Source of the DNA: Spartobacteria bacterium
Lineage (GTDB): Bacteria; Verrucomicrobiota; Verrucomicrobiia; Chthoniobacterales; UBA10450
Length of the DNA stretch: 64,000 bases
Direction of reading: 5' to 3'
NCBI GenBank assembly: GCA_003167555.1
Contig: PMSN01000025.1
Location: 186,001-250,000, forward strand
The notes under the pieces are model-generated. The model ran no database searches and was not told the origin of the DNA. It was given only the letters and a program-made list of their open reading frames with translations. The position numbers and the translations under genes are program-made. Position 1 is the stretch's first letter. Each line of letters begins with the position of its first letter. Shown here one piece after another: positions 27,695 to 37,336 of the stretch.

Positions 27695-30268
27695 GTGATC
27701 GCCCAATACTTTCGGATTTTTGTTTGGCACGTTCTCCGGCATTTGCAGCGTCATCCGTTGCTCGCGCTCTTGAATATTCTGAGCGTCGCGCTCGGTGTGG
27801 CAGTTTACCTCGCGACCCAGATCGCTAATCACAGCGCGAATCGCGCGTTCGCCGCGACGGTCGATCTCGTCGCGGGCAAAGCGGAGCTGCAAATCTCAGC
27901 GCCCGCCGGGCATCTTTCCGAGACGGTTTTTCCGGCCGTCGCCGCTACGAAGGGAATTTCCGCGGCGACCCCGCTTGTGCGCGGTCTGGTGACGCTCCCG
28001 GATTTCCCAGGCGAATATCTCGAGATCCTCGGGATCGATGTCTTCACGAACGCGCCGTTCCGCACTTTCGATTTGGCGAACTTCGAGGCGAGCGGATTGG
28101 ATATCGAGCGCTGGCTGGGGGGCCCCGGTTCGATCGCGGTCTCGCAGGAATTTCTGCGCCTGCACAACTTGAAGCCTGGAGACAAAATTCGCGCGCGCGT
28201 CAATGTCGTCGATCACGAACTGGAGGTGGGATTCGTCCTGCGGAGTGAAGAGACGCTCGATCCGCATTTCGCCGCGATGGATATCGGATGGGCGCAGGAA
28301 TTGTTCGGACGCCGGGGAGAGTTGAGCGCCATTGAATTGCGCCTCATCGATCCGCGCGGCCGTGAGAACGCAATCGCAGAGCTGCGAAAAATTCTCCCGC
28401 CCGATGTCAGCGTGGCCGCTCCGGCACAGCGGACCGAAGAAGTCGACAAGATGCTCGGCAGTTTCGAGCTGAACATGACCGCGATGAGTCTCGTCTCGCT
28501 GCTCGTGGGAATGTTTCTCATTTACAACACCGTTTCGGCGTCGGTCATCCGCCGTCATCGCGAGATCGGGATTCTGCGTTCGTTAGGCGTGACGCGGAAT
28601 GAAGTGCGCGCGCTTTTCCTGGGCGAAGCCGCCGTGCTCGGTTCGATCGGCGCCAGTCTCGGATTGGTTGGCGGCGTGCTTCTCGCGCGGGTCCTCGTCG
28701 GCACAGTCGCGGAAACGATCTCGTCTCTTTATGTCCTCGTGAATGTGAAGCAGGCGTTCCTGGAACCGTGGACGTTCGCGGCTGCGTGGGGGATCGGCCT
28801 GGCTTCGGTCATCGCGTCCGCCTGGTTTCCGGCCGAGGCGGCCGCGAGCATGGAACCGGCGCGCGCGTTGGAGGGGGGCACCGGTCTGGAAAGGTCGCTC
28901 GATTTGTCACCGGCGTGGTGGGTGAGCGGATTGCTGTCCATCGTTCTCGCGGGTGTTCTATCTTTTCTCGCGCTCGCTGTTGGTCCGGCCTGGCTAGGGT
29001 TCGGCGCGGCGTTTTTTGTTTTGGCCGGGTTTTCTTTTTTGGTCCCGGGATTGACGTCTTATTTCAGCGCGGGCGCGGGAGCATCGTTCCGAGCGATCCG
29101 GCGGTTGAGGCGGAAGGCGAATGTCGAAGCGGAACTGGGCGCCGCGAATCTGTCCCGGGCGTTGCTGCGAAACTCGATCACGATCGCCGCCCTGGCGGTG
29201 GCGGTCGCGATGACAGTGGGCGTAAGCGTGATGGTGTTTTCGTTTCGCAAAACGGTCGAGGCGTGGATCAACGAAACGCTGGTCGCCGATCTCTTTGTCG
29301 CGCCCGCCTCGAACGAAGTCGTCGGTCCGGACTCGTTCATGCCGGCGGAAGCGGTGCAATTTCTCGCCAACCATCCGGCGGTCGAGACCATCGATACGTT
29401 TCGCGAAATGGATCTGCCCCTGGGCGACGAGGCGGTGACCGTAGCAGTGGTGCGAGGAAGCGAGCGGCGGCACTTTCAATTGGTGCGCGGCGACGCGAGC
29501 GCCATCATGCGTCGATTTCGAGAAGAGCCGTGCGTTCTGGCATCCGAAAGTTTTGCGCGGCGCCATCGCTTGCGAGATGGCGAATCGATCAAGTTGACTA
29601 CGCCCGAGGGCGCGCGGGAATTTCCGATCGCCGGGATTTTTTATGACTACACGCGCGATCAGGGCATCGTCTACATGAGCGCGCGGACTTTCACCGAATT
29701 CTGGCACGACGACCGCGTGAACAGCGTGGCCGTTTACCTGAAGAAAAACGGATCGGCCGAACAATTGAGCGCGGCTTTTCGCGCGGCCTTCGGTCGAAAC
29801 GGCGAGTTCGTCATCTACTCGAACCAATCGCTGCGCACCCGCGTTTTCGAAATCTTCGATCAAACTTTCGCGGTGACCTACGTCCTGCTCGCGATTGCGG
29901 TCGTCGTCGCGATCACGGGAATTTTTCTGTCGCTCACGATCCTGATCACCGAGCGCTCTCGCGAGCTGGCGGTCTTCCGTGCCGTCGGCGGAAGCGCCGC
30001 GCAAATCCGCAAGCTCTTGCTTTGGGAAACGGGAATGATCGGCACGCTGGCGGCGGTGATCGGTCTGGTGTCAGGTCTCTGCCTGGCCTTGGTGCTAACC
30101 GGCGTGATTAATCGCGCGTTTTTTGGTTGGACGGTCCGGCTGGCTTTCCCGTGGCGCTCGCTCGCTTTAACGCCAATTTGGATTCTGGCGGCGGCGTTGA
30201 TTGCCGGCTTGCTGCCCGCGTGGCGAGCAGGAAAGCTCGTGCTCGCGCAAAGTTTGCGAAACGAATGA
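27695..30268 (+). CDS. FtsX-like ABC transporter permease (AttF/G, LolCE/MacB superfamily)
   Basis: An 857-residue double-unit permease. It has a membrane helix at the N-terminus (LLALLNILSVALGVAVYLA), a large periplasmic domain, helices near 265-385, a central pair near 410-450, a second N-terminal-like helix (IAALAVAVAMTVGVSVM), a second periplasmic domain, and three closing helices (from about 730) with the FtsX cytoplasmic motif RSRELAVFRAVGGS. Such fused permeases work with a cytoplasmic ATPase, usually encoded next door; here no ATPase gene flanks it. The start is GTG at 27695 after AAGAAAG. The coupled AttH-like gene downstream suggests export or lipid handling. Confidence 0.88.
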   Translation: MIAQYFRIFVWHVLRHLQRHPLLALLNILSVALGVAVYLATQIANHSANRAFAATVDLVAGKAELQISAPAGHLSETVFPAVAATKGISAATPLVRGLVTLPDFPGEYLEILGIDVFTNAPFRTFDLANFEASGLDIERWLGGPGSIAVSQEFLRLHNLKPGDKIRARVNVVDHELEVGFVLRSEETLDPHFAAMDIGWAQELFGRRGELSAIELRLIDPRGRENAIAELRKILPPDVSVAAPAQRTEEVDKMLGSFELNMTAMSLVSLLVGMFLIYNTVSASVIRRHREIGILRSLGVTRNEVRALFLGEAAVLGSIGASLGLVGGVLLARVLVGTVAETISSLYVLVNVKQAFLEPWTFAAAWGIGLASVIASAWFPAEAAASMEPARALEGGTGLERSLDLSPAWWVSGLLSIVLAGVLSFLALAVGPAWLGFGAAFFVLAGFSFLVPGLTSYFSAGAGASFRAIRRLRRKANVEAELGAANLSRALLRNSITIAALAVAVAMTVGVSVMVFSFRKTVEAWINETLVADLFVAPASNEVVGPDSFMPAEAVQFLANHPAVETIDTFREMDLPLGDEAVTVAVVRGSERRHFQLVRGDASAIMRRFREEPCVLASESFARRHRLRDGESIKLTTPEGAREFPIAGIFYDYTRDQGIVYMSARTFTEFWHDDRVNSVAVYLKKNGSAEQLSAAFRAAFGRNGEFVIYSNQSLRTRVFEIFDQTFAVTYVLLAIAVVVAITGIFLSLTILITERSRELAVFRAVGGSAAQIRKLLLWETGMIGTLAAVIGLVSGLCLALVLTGVINRAFFGWTVRLAFPWRSLALTPIWILAAALIAGLLPAWRAGKLVLAQSLRNE

Positions 30269-31350
30269 AACGCCTCTGCTTTTTCCTGCTCCTTCTCGCA
30301 TCAGTCGGGTGGGCCGCGGAATGGAAGATCGCCGAGCCGGGCTGGCGCTATGAGTTTCCACGCGATCATCACGCGCATGCCGAGTTCAAAACGGAGTGGT
30401 GGTATTTCACGGGAAATGTTTTCGACGCAGAAGGCCGCCAGTTCGGCTACGAGTTGGCTTTTTTTCGGCACGGGATCCGGCCACCGGCCGCGCGCGATCC
30501 CAACTCATCGCGTTTCATCGTCGATGATTTAAAGTTCGCGCACTTTGCCCTGACCGATGTCTCCAGGAAAGATTTTCGCTTCGAACAAAAGACGAGCCGG
30601 GGCGCATTTGGCGAAGCTGGTTTCGACGATGGCAAACGCCTGGCCTGGATCAACGACTGGACGCTCACGTTGAATACGGATGACTCGTTCGACATCGCGG
30701 CTGCGGGTGCGCCGGGCGCGATCCATTTTCATTTACGTCCAGCGAAAGCGCCGGTCGTGCACGGGGAAAACGGGATCAGTCTCAAGGCAGCGGGGAAGGG
30801 GCACGCGTCGCATTATTATTCGATCCCGAGATTGGAGACGACGGGCGAGGTTGTGGTCGATGGAACCGTGCACGCGGTGCGCGGCGCGAGCTGGTTCGAT
30901 CACGAGTGGGCCACGAGCCAGCTCGGGCCGGAGCAGATCGGTTGGAATTGGCTCAGCGTTCAATTCGGAGACGGCAGCGAATTGATGCTGTATCAGATGC
31001 GTCTGAAAAATGGCGGCACCGATCCAGTCTCGAGCGGCACGTTCGTCGCCGCCGATGGCGCCACAAAATTTCTACGGAGCAGCGCAATCGTGATGACGCC
31101 GGAGCGACGCTGGAAAAGCAAAGCGACCGGGGCCGAGTATCCCATCGAGTGGCGCGTCGAAATTCCCGAGCAACAGATTTCCTTCACGGTTAAACCCGTG
31201 CTCGACGACCAGGAACTTGCGCTGAATCAGCTCACGTACTGGGAAGGGGCGATCGAAGTGGCGGGCAAGCTCGCTGGAAATCCGCTGAAGGGACGCGGCT
31301 ATTTGGAATTGACGGGCTACGCCTCCGGCGCACAGTCGCTCGGCAGATAA
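30265..31350 (+). CDS. AttH/CrtC-type lipocalin-like secreted protein
   Basis: A 361-residue protein with a signal peptide (MKRLCFFLLLLASVGWAAEW) followed by the AttH/CrtC double lipocalin-like fold: HHAHAEFKTEWWYFTGN, FGYELAFFRHG, HYYSIPRLETTGEV, SWFDHEWATSQL and GWNWLSVQF. The TEWWYFTG and FDHEWA motifs are diagnostic. CrtC members hydrate carotenoids, whereas AttH members accompany an ABC exporter (AttEFGH). The 4-nt overlap (ATGA) with the FtsX permease supports the AttH reading. No carotenoid genes are nearby. Confidence 0.85.
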   Translation: MKRLCFFLLLLASVGWAAEWKIAEPGWRYEFPRDHHAHAEFKTEWWYFTGNVFDAEGRQFGYELAFFRHGIRPPAARDPNSSRFIVDDLKFAHFALTDVSRKDFRFEQKTSRGAFGEAGFDDGKRLAWINDWTLTLNTDDSFDIAAAGAPGAIHFHLRPAKAPVVHGENGISLKAAGKGHASHYYSIPRLETTGEVVVDGTVHAVRGASWFDHEWATSQLGPEQIGWNWLSVQFGDGSELMLYQMRLKNGGTDPVSSGTFVAADGATKFLRSSAIVMTPERRWKSKATGAEYPIEWRVEIPEQQISFTVKPVLDDQELALNQLTYWEGAIEVAGKLAGNPLKGRGYLELTGYASGAQSLGR

Positions 31351-31373
31351 CACTCCCGCGAAACCAGCACGCG

Positions 31374-32963
31374 ATGTTCTCACTTCCACCAGGCGCGGCG
31401 CGACGAGCGGTTGTGATCTTTGCCCTCACGCTTCTGCTCGTGGCGGCGGTTTATCGCAAAACGCCCATCAATTTCCTCCGGGCGGAGAGCGGCTGGTATT
31501 TGATGCAATCGCATTCGAGCGAAGAAATTCAGGAGCGTTTCCAACGCGATTTCTTCGCGCACAGTTACGGTGGGCACTACACGCCCCTCGCGTTTTTGGC
31601 GGAATTTGAAACCGCGAAGTTTGTCGGCACGTTCGAATCGTTCTGGAAGTGGCGGCAGATTCTGGCGCTCGCTCTGGTCGGCGCGGCGCTCTGCGGCGCC
31701 GTCTACGCGATCGGCGGCGTGTTTCAACTTTCGCGGTGGAGTAGATGGGCGATGGGCGCAGCGCTCACGGCGGGCGCGGTTTTCCGGCCCGAGATAATGG
31801 AATTCATCAGCTGGCCCTTCATGATCCTGCAGTTGATTTGGATCGGCTTTTTCATTCTCGCGATGTATTCGGCGGTGAGAGTCGCGTCCGCGCCGGAGCA
31901 AACGCGATGGCCGTGGATCGCTGCCGCGATGGCGTGCGTATCGATCCAGGTGTCCGGATTGGGCCTGGTCACCGTCGTCGCGGTGGCCGCTGTTCTTTTG
32001 GGAATTCTCCTCGTGGCGGTGCGTTGTCCTTCCGCGATCTACCGTCCGCACCGAAAGCGCATCGCGACCGCCCTGGCCGCCATGATCGGCGTCGCTGCGT
32101 TGCACGCCTGGGCGATGCTCCATTTGTTGCCGGCGCATCCGTCGTTCTCGGCGCCCTCCCGAACGCTCGCCAAACTCTTCCTCGGCTTCGCGGCCAATCT
32201 CACCGCGGCCGCCGGCCGGACGTTTATCGCCACAACGATCGCGGAGCCGGACTGGCGTTCCCTCGCTTACGGCTGGCCCTATGGATTATTGATCATCGCC
32301 TCCGCGCTCGTTCTGCTTTTCTTTCTGCTCGGCAAATCGTTTCGGGAACCAACGCCGCACAATTTGACGCGATTCGCGCTGCACGCGTTTTCCATTTCAG
32401 CATTCCTCGCGCTGATCGGACTTTGTGCTGTCCGGCAGCTTCAGGCGGAGTCGCTCGACGCAGCCGCCATCAACCTCGCGCTTTCCACCACGGTTCCGCG
32501 CTATGTCGTACCGCTGCATTTCATCGTCATCGCGTCGGCGATTGGCGTAGCAGTGCGGCTGATCCAGCGCGCGCCGCGGCTTGGCCCGGTCGCGTTCTGC
32601 GCGCTTGCTCTCGCGGCGCTGGTGGCGCAGCGAGATTTTCGATCGACTACTTTCGTCTACGTGGCGCCACTCGCGCGCATTTCGCATGCAAGCGCCTGGG
32701 GCCTTTTGCTGTCGACCGTCCGCGAATGCCGGGCCGCGCAACTGCCGGTTCCGAATGTGCCGCTCGGCGCGCTGACCCAGGGATTCCTGGATGGGGACGC
32801 GAGATCATTCGAATCTCTCCTGCACCACGATCTGCACCTGAAGCCGGAGGAAAAAATCGAGATCATCCCGTGGGAGCAATATCTGGCCGAGGACCGGGAA
32901 CGTTACCGCGGCGTGCCATCGCTGCGGCTTCTCGAGGAAAAGCTCGGCTTGCGCCGCGATTGA
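31374..32963 (+). CDS. multi-pass membrane protein, function unknown
   Basis: A 529-residue protein with about ten membrane helices (near 12-30, 98-120, 126-146, 155-175, 190-225 and several between 300 and 430). The loop after the first helix (residues about 30-85) has acidic and aromatic residues (FLRAESGWYLMQSH, HYTPLAFLAEFE), as in GT-C fold mannosyl/arabinosyl transferases, but I see no clear D-x-D or D-E catalytic motif. The C-terminal 120 residues are soluble and acidic. It follows the AttH gene by 23 nt and could be cotranscribed. No named family is assigned. Confidence 0.6.
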   Translation: MFSLPPGAARRAVVIFALTLLLVAAVYRKTPINFLRAESGWYLMQSHSSEEIQERFQRDFFAHSYGGHYTPLAFLAEFETAKFVGTFESFWKWRQILALALVGAALCGAVYAIGGVFQLSRWSRWAMGAALTAGAVFRPEIMEFISWPFMILQLIWIGFFILAMYSAVRVASAPEQTRWPWIAAAMACVSIQVSGLGLVTVVAVAAVLLGILLVAVRCPSAIYRPHRKRIATALAAMIGVAALHAWAMLHLLPAHPSFSAPSRTLAKLFLGFAANLTAAAGRTFIATTIAEPDWRSLAYGWPYGLLIIASALVLLFFLLGKSFREPTPHNLTRFALHAFSISAFLALIGLCAVRQLQAESLDAAAINLALSTTVPRYVVPLHFIVIASAIGVAVRLIQRAPRLGPVAFCALALAALVAQRDFRSTTFVYVAPLARISHASAWGLLLSTVRECRAAQLPVPNVPLGALTQGFLDGDARSFESLLHHDLHLKPEEKIEIIPWEQYLAEDRERYRGVPSLRLLEEKLGLRRD

Positions 32964-32968
32964 ACGGC

Positions 32969-33142
32969 CTAAGCCTGAGTGTGCCGGGCAAAATGCACTT
33001 CCACGCCCTTCGGCAGAAGCCGCTTGCGTCCGCGCTGCCGCCGCCGCGCCAGCGTGGCGCGTCCGCCTTTCGTGCTCATCCGTGCGCGAAAACCGTGCTG
33101 ATTCTTTCGAGTGCGCTTCGAGCGCTGTAGAGTGCGTTTCAT
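32969..33142 (-). CDS. rpmH: 50S ribosomal protein L34
   Basis: A 57-residue, extremely basic protein: [19 protein letters not shown] followed by [22 protein letters not shown]. This is the L34 signature (KRTxQPSxxxRxRxHGFRxRM, then GRxVLxxRRxKGRxxL), with a 12-residue C-terminal extension. It is too short for usual length cut-offs. In most bacteria rpmH heads rpmH-rnpA near dnaA; here the bases after its stop belong to an oppositely oriented membrane-protein gene, so rnpA is not next to it. The 200 bp upstream are non-coding, contain short GATC-TTGCTCCTGATC-like repeats and must hold its promoter. Confidence 0.92.
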   Translation of the reverse strand: MKRTLQRSKRTRKNQHGFRARMSTKGGRATLARRRQRGRKRLLPKGVEVHFARHTQA

Positions 33143-33343
33143 CCCGTTGCCCAGTGAAGAGCGGCTACCTTAGGGAGCCGGGTCGATTTGTCAATCGGCT
33201 CGGCCCTCACCTCCTGCTCCTGATCGTGATCTTGCTCCTGATCCCGGGTGAAAACGATTGGATCAAGATTAGGATCAAGAGCAGGAGAGGAATCCACATC
33301 CTGCATTGCCAGCATTCCATCTTTGTGGAATAACGAGGCGCCC

Positions 33344-33826
33344 ATGAGCGAAGTCGTCATCGAGCCTGCCATTTTTGAAGACCTCGACGAGCTGTCCAAT
33401 CTGCTCGGCGAGCTTTTCAGCGAAGAAAAAGATTTTCGCCCGAACAAGCAGAAGCAGCTGCAAGGCTTGCGCCTGATTTTCGAGGAGCCGAATCGCGGGC
33501 GCGTTTTCGTGCTGCGCCGCGACCGCACCATCGTCGCCATGATCAATCTGCTTTTCACGATCAGCACGGCGGAGGGCGGGTTCGTCATTCTTCTCGAGGA
33601 CCTGGTCGTGCACGATGCGTTTCGCGGCCACGGCTACGGCTCGCAGTTGCTCGAGCACGCGATCAACTTCGCCAAACAGAAAAAATTCCTTCGCATCACG
33701 CTCCTGACCGACCGGCCAGAGCTGCGTTCGCAGAAATTTTTCCAGCGCCACGGCTTCTGCGAGTCCTCGATGCTGCCGATGCGGTTGCTCATTTCGACGG
33801 AGACTCCCGCCGAAGTGACTTTGTAA
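33344..33826 (+). CDS. GNAT-family N-acetyltransferase
   Basis: A 160-residue acetyltransferase: VIEPAIFEDLDELSNLL at the start, the acetyl-CoA loop VHDAFRGHGYGSQLLEHAI (R-G-x-G-x-G/S), and FFQRHGFCESS near the end. The substrate is unknown. ATG at 33344 follows GAGG at a good distance, and a longer in-frame start upstream is not needed. It is followed by the M50 protease gene after 44 nt. Confidence 0.85.
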   Translation: MSEVVIEPAIFEDLDELSNLLGELFSEEKDFRPNKQKQLQGLRLIFEEPNRGRVFVLRRDRTIVAMINLLFTISTAEGGFVILLEDLVVHDAFRGHGYGSQLLEHAINFAKQKKFLRITLLTDRPELRSQKFFQRHGFCESSMLPMRLLISTETPAEVTL

Positions 33827-33870
33827 AACGGAGCGCGCGCGTTTCCGTTCGGTTGTAGAATGGGGCCGAT

Positions 33871-34596
33871 ATGGGCGGAACCATTCGGCTTTTCAAATTC
33901 AGCGGCGTCCAGGTTTACCTCCACTTTTCCTGGTTCATCATCGCGGCGTATCAACTCACGCAACGTCTGCACAACTACCAGTCGCCGATTTTTGCGGCGT
34001 ACGAATACCTGGCGCTTTTTGGCATTGTCCTTCTGCACGAATTTGGCCATGCGCTCGCCTGCCGGCAAACAGGTGGCTCCGCCGATCGCATTGTCCTGTG
34101 GCCGCTTGGGGGAATTGCGTTTGTTAATCCGCCACGCCGACCTGGTGCTGTGCTCTGGAGCATCGCCGCCGGGCCGTTGGTGAATGTGATGCTACTCCCC
34201 ATTCTTTCCGCCGTCGTTTTCCTCACCGCCGCGCCGGCTGGCATCGAACCATCGGATTTCTCCAAGTTGATGTTGCAGGTCTGGTGGATCAATCTCGTCC
34301 TGCTCATTTTCAATATGCTGCCGGTTTACCCACTCGATGGCGGGCAGATTCTCCGCGCCCTCCTCTGGTTTCCGCTCGGTGAGATTCGCAGTCTGCAAAT
34401 TGCCAGCGTGATCGGTCTGATCGGCGGAGCCCTCCTGGCCGCGTTCGCGGTTTTTTCCTGGTCGTTCTGGCTCGGCCTCATGGCGTTCTTTCTCTTGAGC
34501 CGCGCGATTGCCGGCTGGCAATACGCGAAGACGCTCATTCAGGAACAGGAAGCGATTCGTGCTGCTGCTGCGCCGCCGGCGGTTCCGCCGAATTAA
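33871..34596 (+). CDS. site-2-protease-like M50 zinc metalloprotease
   Basis: A 241-residue intramembrane protease with about six helices. The zinc motif HEFGH (near residue 56-60) lies in a membrane segment and the third ligand in NMLPVYPLDGGQ (Asp near 156), the M50 arrangement. It has no PDZ or CBS domain, so it belongs to the compact SpoIVFB/Rv-type branch. Substrates are unknown; such enzymes often release membrane-bound regulators, and an ECF sigma/anti-sigma operon lies about 3 kb away (association only). Confidence 0.87.
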   Translation: MGGTIRLFKFSGVQVYLHFSWFIIAAYQLTQRLHNYQSPIFAAYEYLALFGIVLLHEFGHALACRQTGGSADRIVLWPLGGIAFVNPPRRPGAVLWSIAAGPLVNVMLLPILSAVVFLTAAPAGIEPSDFSKLMLQVWWINLVLLIFNMLPVYPLDGGQILRALLWFPLGEIRSLQIASVIGLIGGALLAAFAVFSWSFWLGLMAFFLLSRAIAGWQYAKTLIQEQEAIRAAAAPPAVPPN

Positions 34597-34614
34597 TGAC
34601 CCTTCGGCACTTCG

Positions 34615-37254
34615 CTACTCCACGCCATCTACTTGGGAGAGCACGCGTTTCTTGAACTCAGCTCGGAAGCCGATCTCATCGACGGCCTTCGCCACATCCT
34701 TTGCGGACGTGGGGCGCAGATCGGATTTGGCGTAGCTCTCCAATTCAGCGATTCGCGCTGAGTCGGAAAAGAGGGTGAACAAGCTCGGAGCATAACTGTT
34801 CGCACCGAGCGCGTCGGTCTTGGCGAGAAGTTGTTTCATGTGCGCTTTCGCGAATTGCCAGGTGATCTCCGGATGCTCGCTCTCCCGCCCAACTTTTGAG
34901 ACGAGAAACACCGCGCGGCTCGTCGGCACTTCGTCGCTGAGCGAAATCTCCATGGTCCGCGCGGCGAGTTTGGGATCAACGCTGCTCGCGAGCGCGTCGT
35001 AGTAATTTTGCTTTTCCTCGATGCTGGTCGTTTTCAGCCCGAGCTCGTGCAACTTTTTCCAGGTGGCTTCGTCCGCGTAGCGGCCGACGATAGCCAGGAC
35101 CGGCGGACGCAAATCAGGCGCCAGAGACGCAGGATCGGCCAAAAACTTCTGGAAGCGCTCGCGGCATCCGGCCACGACCTCGGTGTCGTTGAGAACGCCG
35201 AGCGCGTTGATCAGGCTCGCGCGCAAAGAAGCGGTTTTCGCCGGCTCACCCTCCTTCGGCTCCCAGCCGACCTGCTCAAAACTCGGCCGCAAAATCGAGC
35301 GCGCATGTTTCTGGAACGGCTCGCGCCGCGGCTCACCCGCGATCAGCCGATTGATGAAATCGAAGACGTGCATGATCTGCTCACGCTCGGCCAGGACATC
35401 TTTCGTGGGCAATTTTTCCACCAGATCGAGATAGAGCGAGAGCGGAGCGCGATCGGCTTGCACGAGTGCCCAAGCATCGGAGAGGAGGTTCACGCGGTCC
35501 GGCACGCTCAGCTTTGGCAATTGCGCCAGGAGCAGTTTCCACGACGCGTCGTCATATTGGACGCGATAATTTCCGGCGCCGTCGACATTGAGCTTGATCG
35601 CGCGGCCGGCCGCGATGGTCGGAAGATCGACCGTCTTCGAAGTCATCAGCAGACTGGCGGAAGCTTCGCCCACGACCGAGTAGGTGAGGGGAATCTTCCA
35701 CTCCAGCGCCGGCGGTTTGGCGAAATGAACCGTGAAGCGTTCCTGCGTCAGCGTAATTTTTCCGCTCGCGTCGCGTGCCACTTTCACGATCGGGAACCCC
35801 GGCTGCTGCGTCCACGCCGCCGCGATCTCCACGACCGGTTTGCCAGACGCTTCCGAAAGCGCGTTCCAAAGATCGGTTGTAGTGGAATTCGAAAGTTTGT
35901 GCGCCGCCATGTATTTGCGAATGCCATCGCGGAAAACATCTTCGCCCAGAAAACTCTCGAGCATTCGGATGAACGACATGCCTTTGCGATAAGTGATATC
36001 GTCGAAGGCGCTGCTCGCCTCCGCCTCGTTCGCGATCGTTTGCTGGATCGGATGCGTCGTCGAACGCGCGTCGCCTTCCATGGCGGTTTCCTTGCCGATG
36101 CCGTAACGCCGGGTCGGATCGCGCGGAACGGTTTTGCTCAGCCAGACTTCCCAGTCCGGATTGAATTTCGCGGTGCACTTGGTTCCCATCCAGGACGCGA
36201 AACCTTCATTGAGCCAGAGGTTGTCCCACCAGGCCATCGTGACGAGATCACCAAACCACATGTGGGCCGTCTCGTGCGCGATCACTTCGTAAATGTTCTG
36301 TTTCGTTTCCGCCGACGAATTCTGCGAGTCGAAGAGGAGCCGCGATTCGTAGTAAGTGATCCCGCCCCAGTTCTCCATCGCGCCGCCGAAACCGCCGGGC
36401 ACCGCGATGTGATCGAGTTTCGGCAACGGGAAGGGAACGCCGAAGTAATCATTGTAGTAATTCAGGATCTGCTGCGAACTCTCGAGTGCGTACTGGCCCA
36501 TCTGCGCTTTGCCCTTGGTCGCGATCACGCCGTGACGCACCTCTCCGTTTTTCGTGTCGATCGCATCGAGCTCGCCCGCGCAAAAGACATTGAGATAACT
36601 CGCCATCGGCGGCGTGGCGGCGAAGCGCACTTCTTTGCCCCCCGCGATTTTCGTTTCTTTCTCCACCGGCATGTTCGAGACCGCGGTGAAATTTTCGGGT
36701 ACCACTGCAGTGAGTTGGAAACGCGCGCGGAAACTCGGCTCGTCCCAGCAGGGAAACATCCGCCGCGCATCCGTCGCTTCGAACTGAGTGCCGAGCATGA
36801 TTTTCTTCGCGCCCGTGCCCTGTTCCTGGTAGGGCGCGTAGTAGAGTCCCTGTCCCTGCTGATTGATCTTGCCGGTGAAATTCAGCTCGAGGCTGTGCGA
36901 GCCGGCTGCGAGATCGGCCGCGAGCGCGAGAGTCAGTATCTCCTCTTTCGGATCGAGCTTGATGGCCGAGGCTGGAAGCGCTTTCCCATCGAGCGACGCG
37001 CTCGTGATCTGGAGCTCGAGGGCGTTCAGGACCAGACGCCGAACCGACTCGCGCACGTTCAACTTCACGGTCTCCGTTCCGGCGAAAGTGCGCTTGGCAA
37101 TGTCGGGCGCGAATCGGATTGCGTATTCCTCGGGCACGACCTGCTTCGGCAGTTTTCCCGGCGTGGTGGCGAAGTCGAAGGGTTTCTCGGCGTTCAAAGT
37201 CGTCAGGAAAATGAGTGAGAGAGCGGCGGAGAAAAGAAGACGCGAAGCGAGCAT
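34615..37254 (-). CDS. M1-family zinc aminopeptidase, exported
   Basis: An 879-residue aminopeptidase N-type enzyme with a signal peptide (residues 1-22, LSLIFLTTLNAEK). It has the substrate motif GGAMENWG, the zinc site HETAHMWFGD with a Glu 19 residues on in NEGFASW, and a long C-terminal ERAP1-like helical domain (from about 540). It trims N-terminal residues from peptides in the periplasm. ATG at 37254 is preferred over a TTG at 37269. It is convergent with the M50 gene (18 nt apart). Confidence 0.92.
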   Translation of the reverse strand: MLASRLLFSAALSLIFLTTLNAEKPFDFATTPGKLPKQVVPEEYAIRFAPDIAKRTFAGTETVKLNVRESVRRLVLNALELQITSASLDGKALPASAIKLDPKEEILTLALAADLAAGSHSLELNFTGKINQQGQGLYYAPYQEQGTGAKKIMLGTQFEATDARRMFPCWDEPSFRARFQLTAVVPENFTAVSNMPVEKETKIAGGKEVRFAATPPMASYLNVFCAGELDAIDTKNGEVRHGVIATKGKAQMGQYALESSQQILNYYNDYFGVPFPLPKLDHIAVPGGFGGAMENWGGITYYESRLLFDSQNSSAETKQNIYEVIAHETAHMWFGDLVTMAWWDNLWLNEGFASWMGTKCTAKFNPDWEVWLSKTVPRDPTRRYGIGKETAMEGDARSTTHPIQQTIANEAEASSAFDDITYRKGMSFIRMLESFLGEDVFRDGIRKYMAAHKLSNSTTTDLWNALSEASGKPVVEIAAAWTQQPGFPIVKVARDASGKITLTQERFTVHFAKPPALEWKIPLTYSVVGEASASLLMTSKTVDLPTIAAGRAIKLNVDGAGNYRVQYDDASWKLLLAQLPKLSVPDRVNLLSDAWALVQADRAPLSLYLDLVEKLPTKDVLAEREQIMHVFDFINRLIAGEPRREPFQKHARSILRPSFEQVGWEPKEGEPAKTASLRASLINALGVLNDTEVVAGCRERFQKFLADPASLAPDLRPPVLAIVGRYADEATWKKLHELGLKTTSIEEKQNYYDALASSVDPKLAARTMEISLSDEVPTSRAVFLVSKVGRESEHPEITWQFAKAHMKQLLAKTDALGANSYAPSLFTLFSDSARIAELESYAKSDLRPTSAKDVAKAVDEIGFRAEFKKRVLSQVDGVE

Positions 37255-37336
37255 TCGTCCACTAAACAACGCGGCGAAAGGTTTGCAAAGGTAGGGGCGA
37301 TTGACCTCAATCGCCCGGGCGGTGCGCGTCTACGAC

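Noticed and set aside
30265-31350. Carotenoid hydratase (CrtC) as the function
   Set aside because: The fold is shared, but there are no carotenoid genes nearby and the gene is coupled to an FtsX permease, which favours the AttH branch.
35008-37218. 736-codon plus-strand open frame opposite the M1 aminopeptidase
   Set aside because: Long antisense frames arise from GC-biased third positions; the minus-strand product has all M1 motifs and this one has none.
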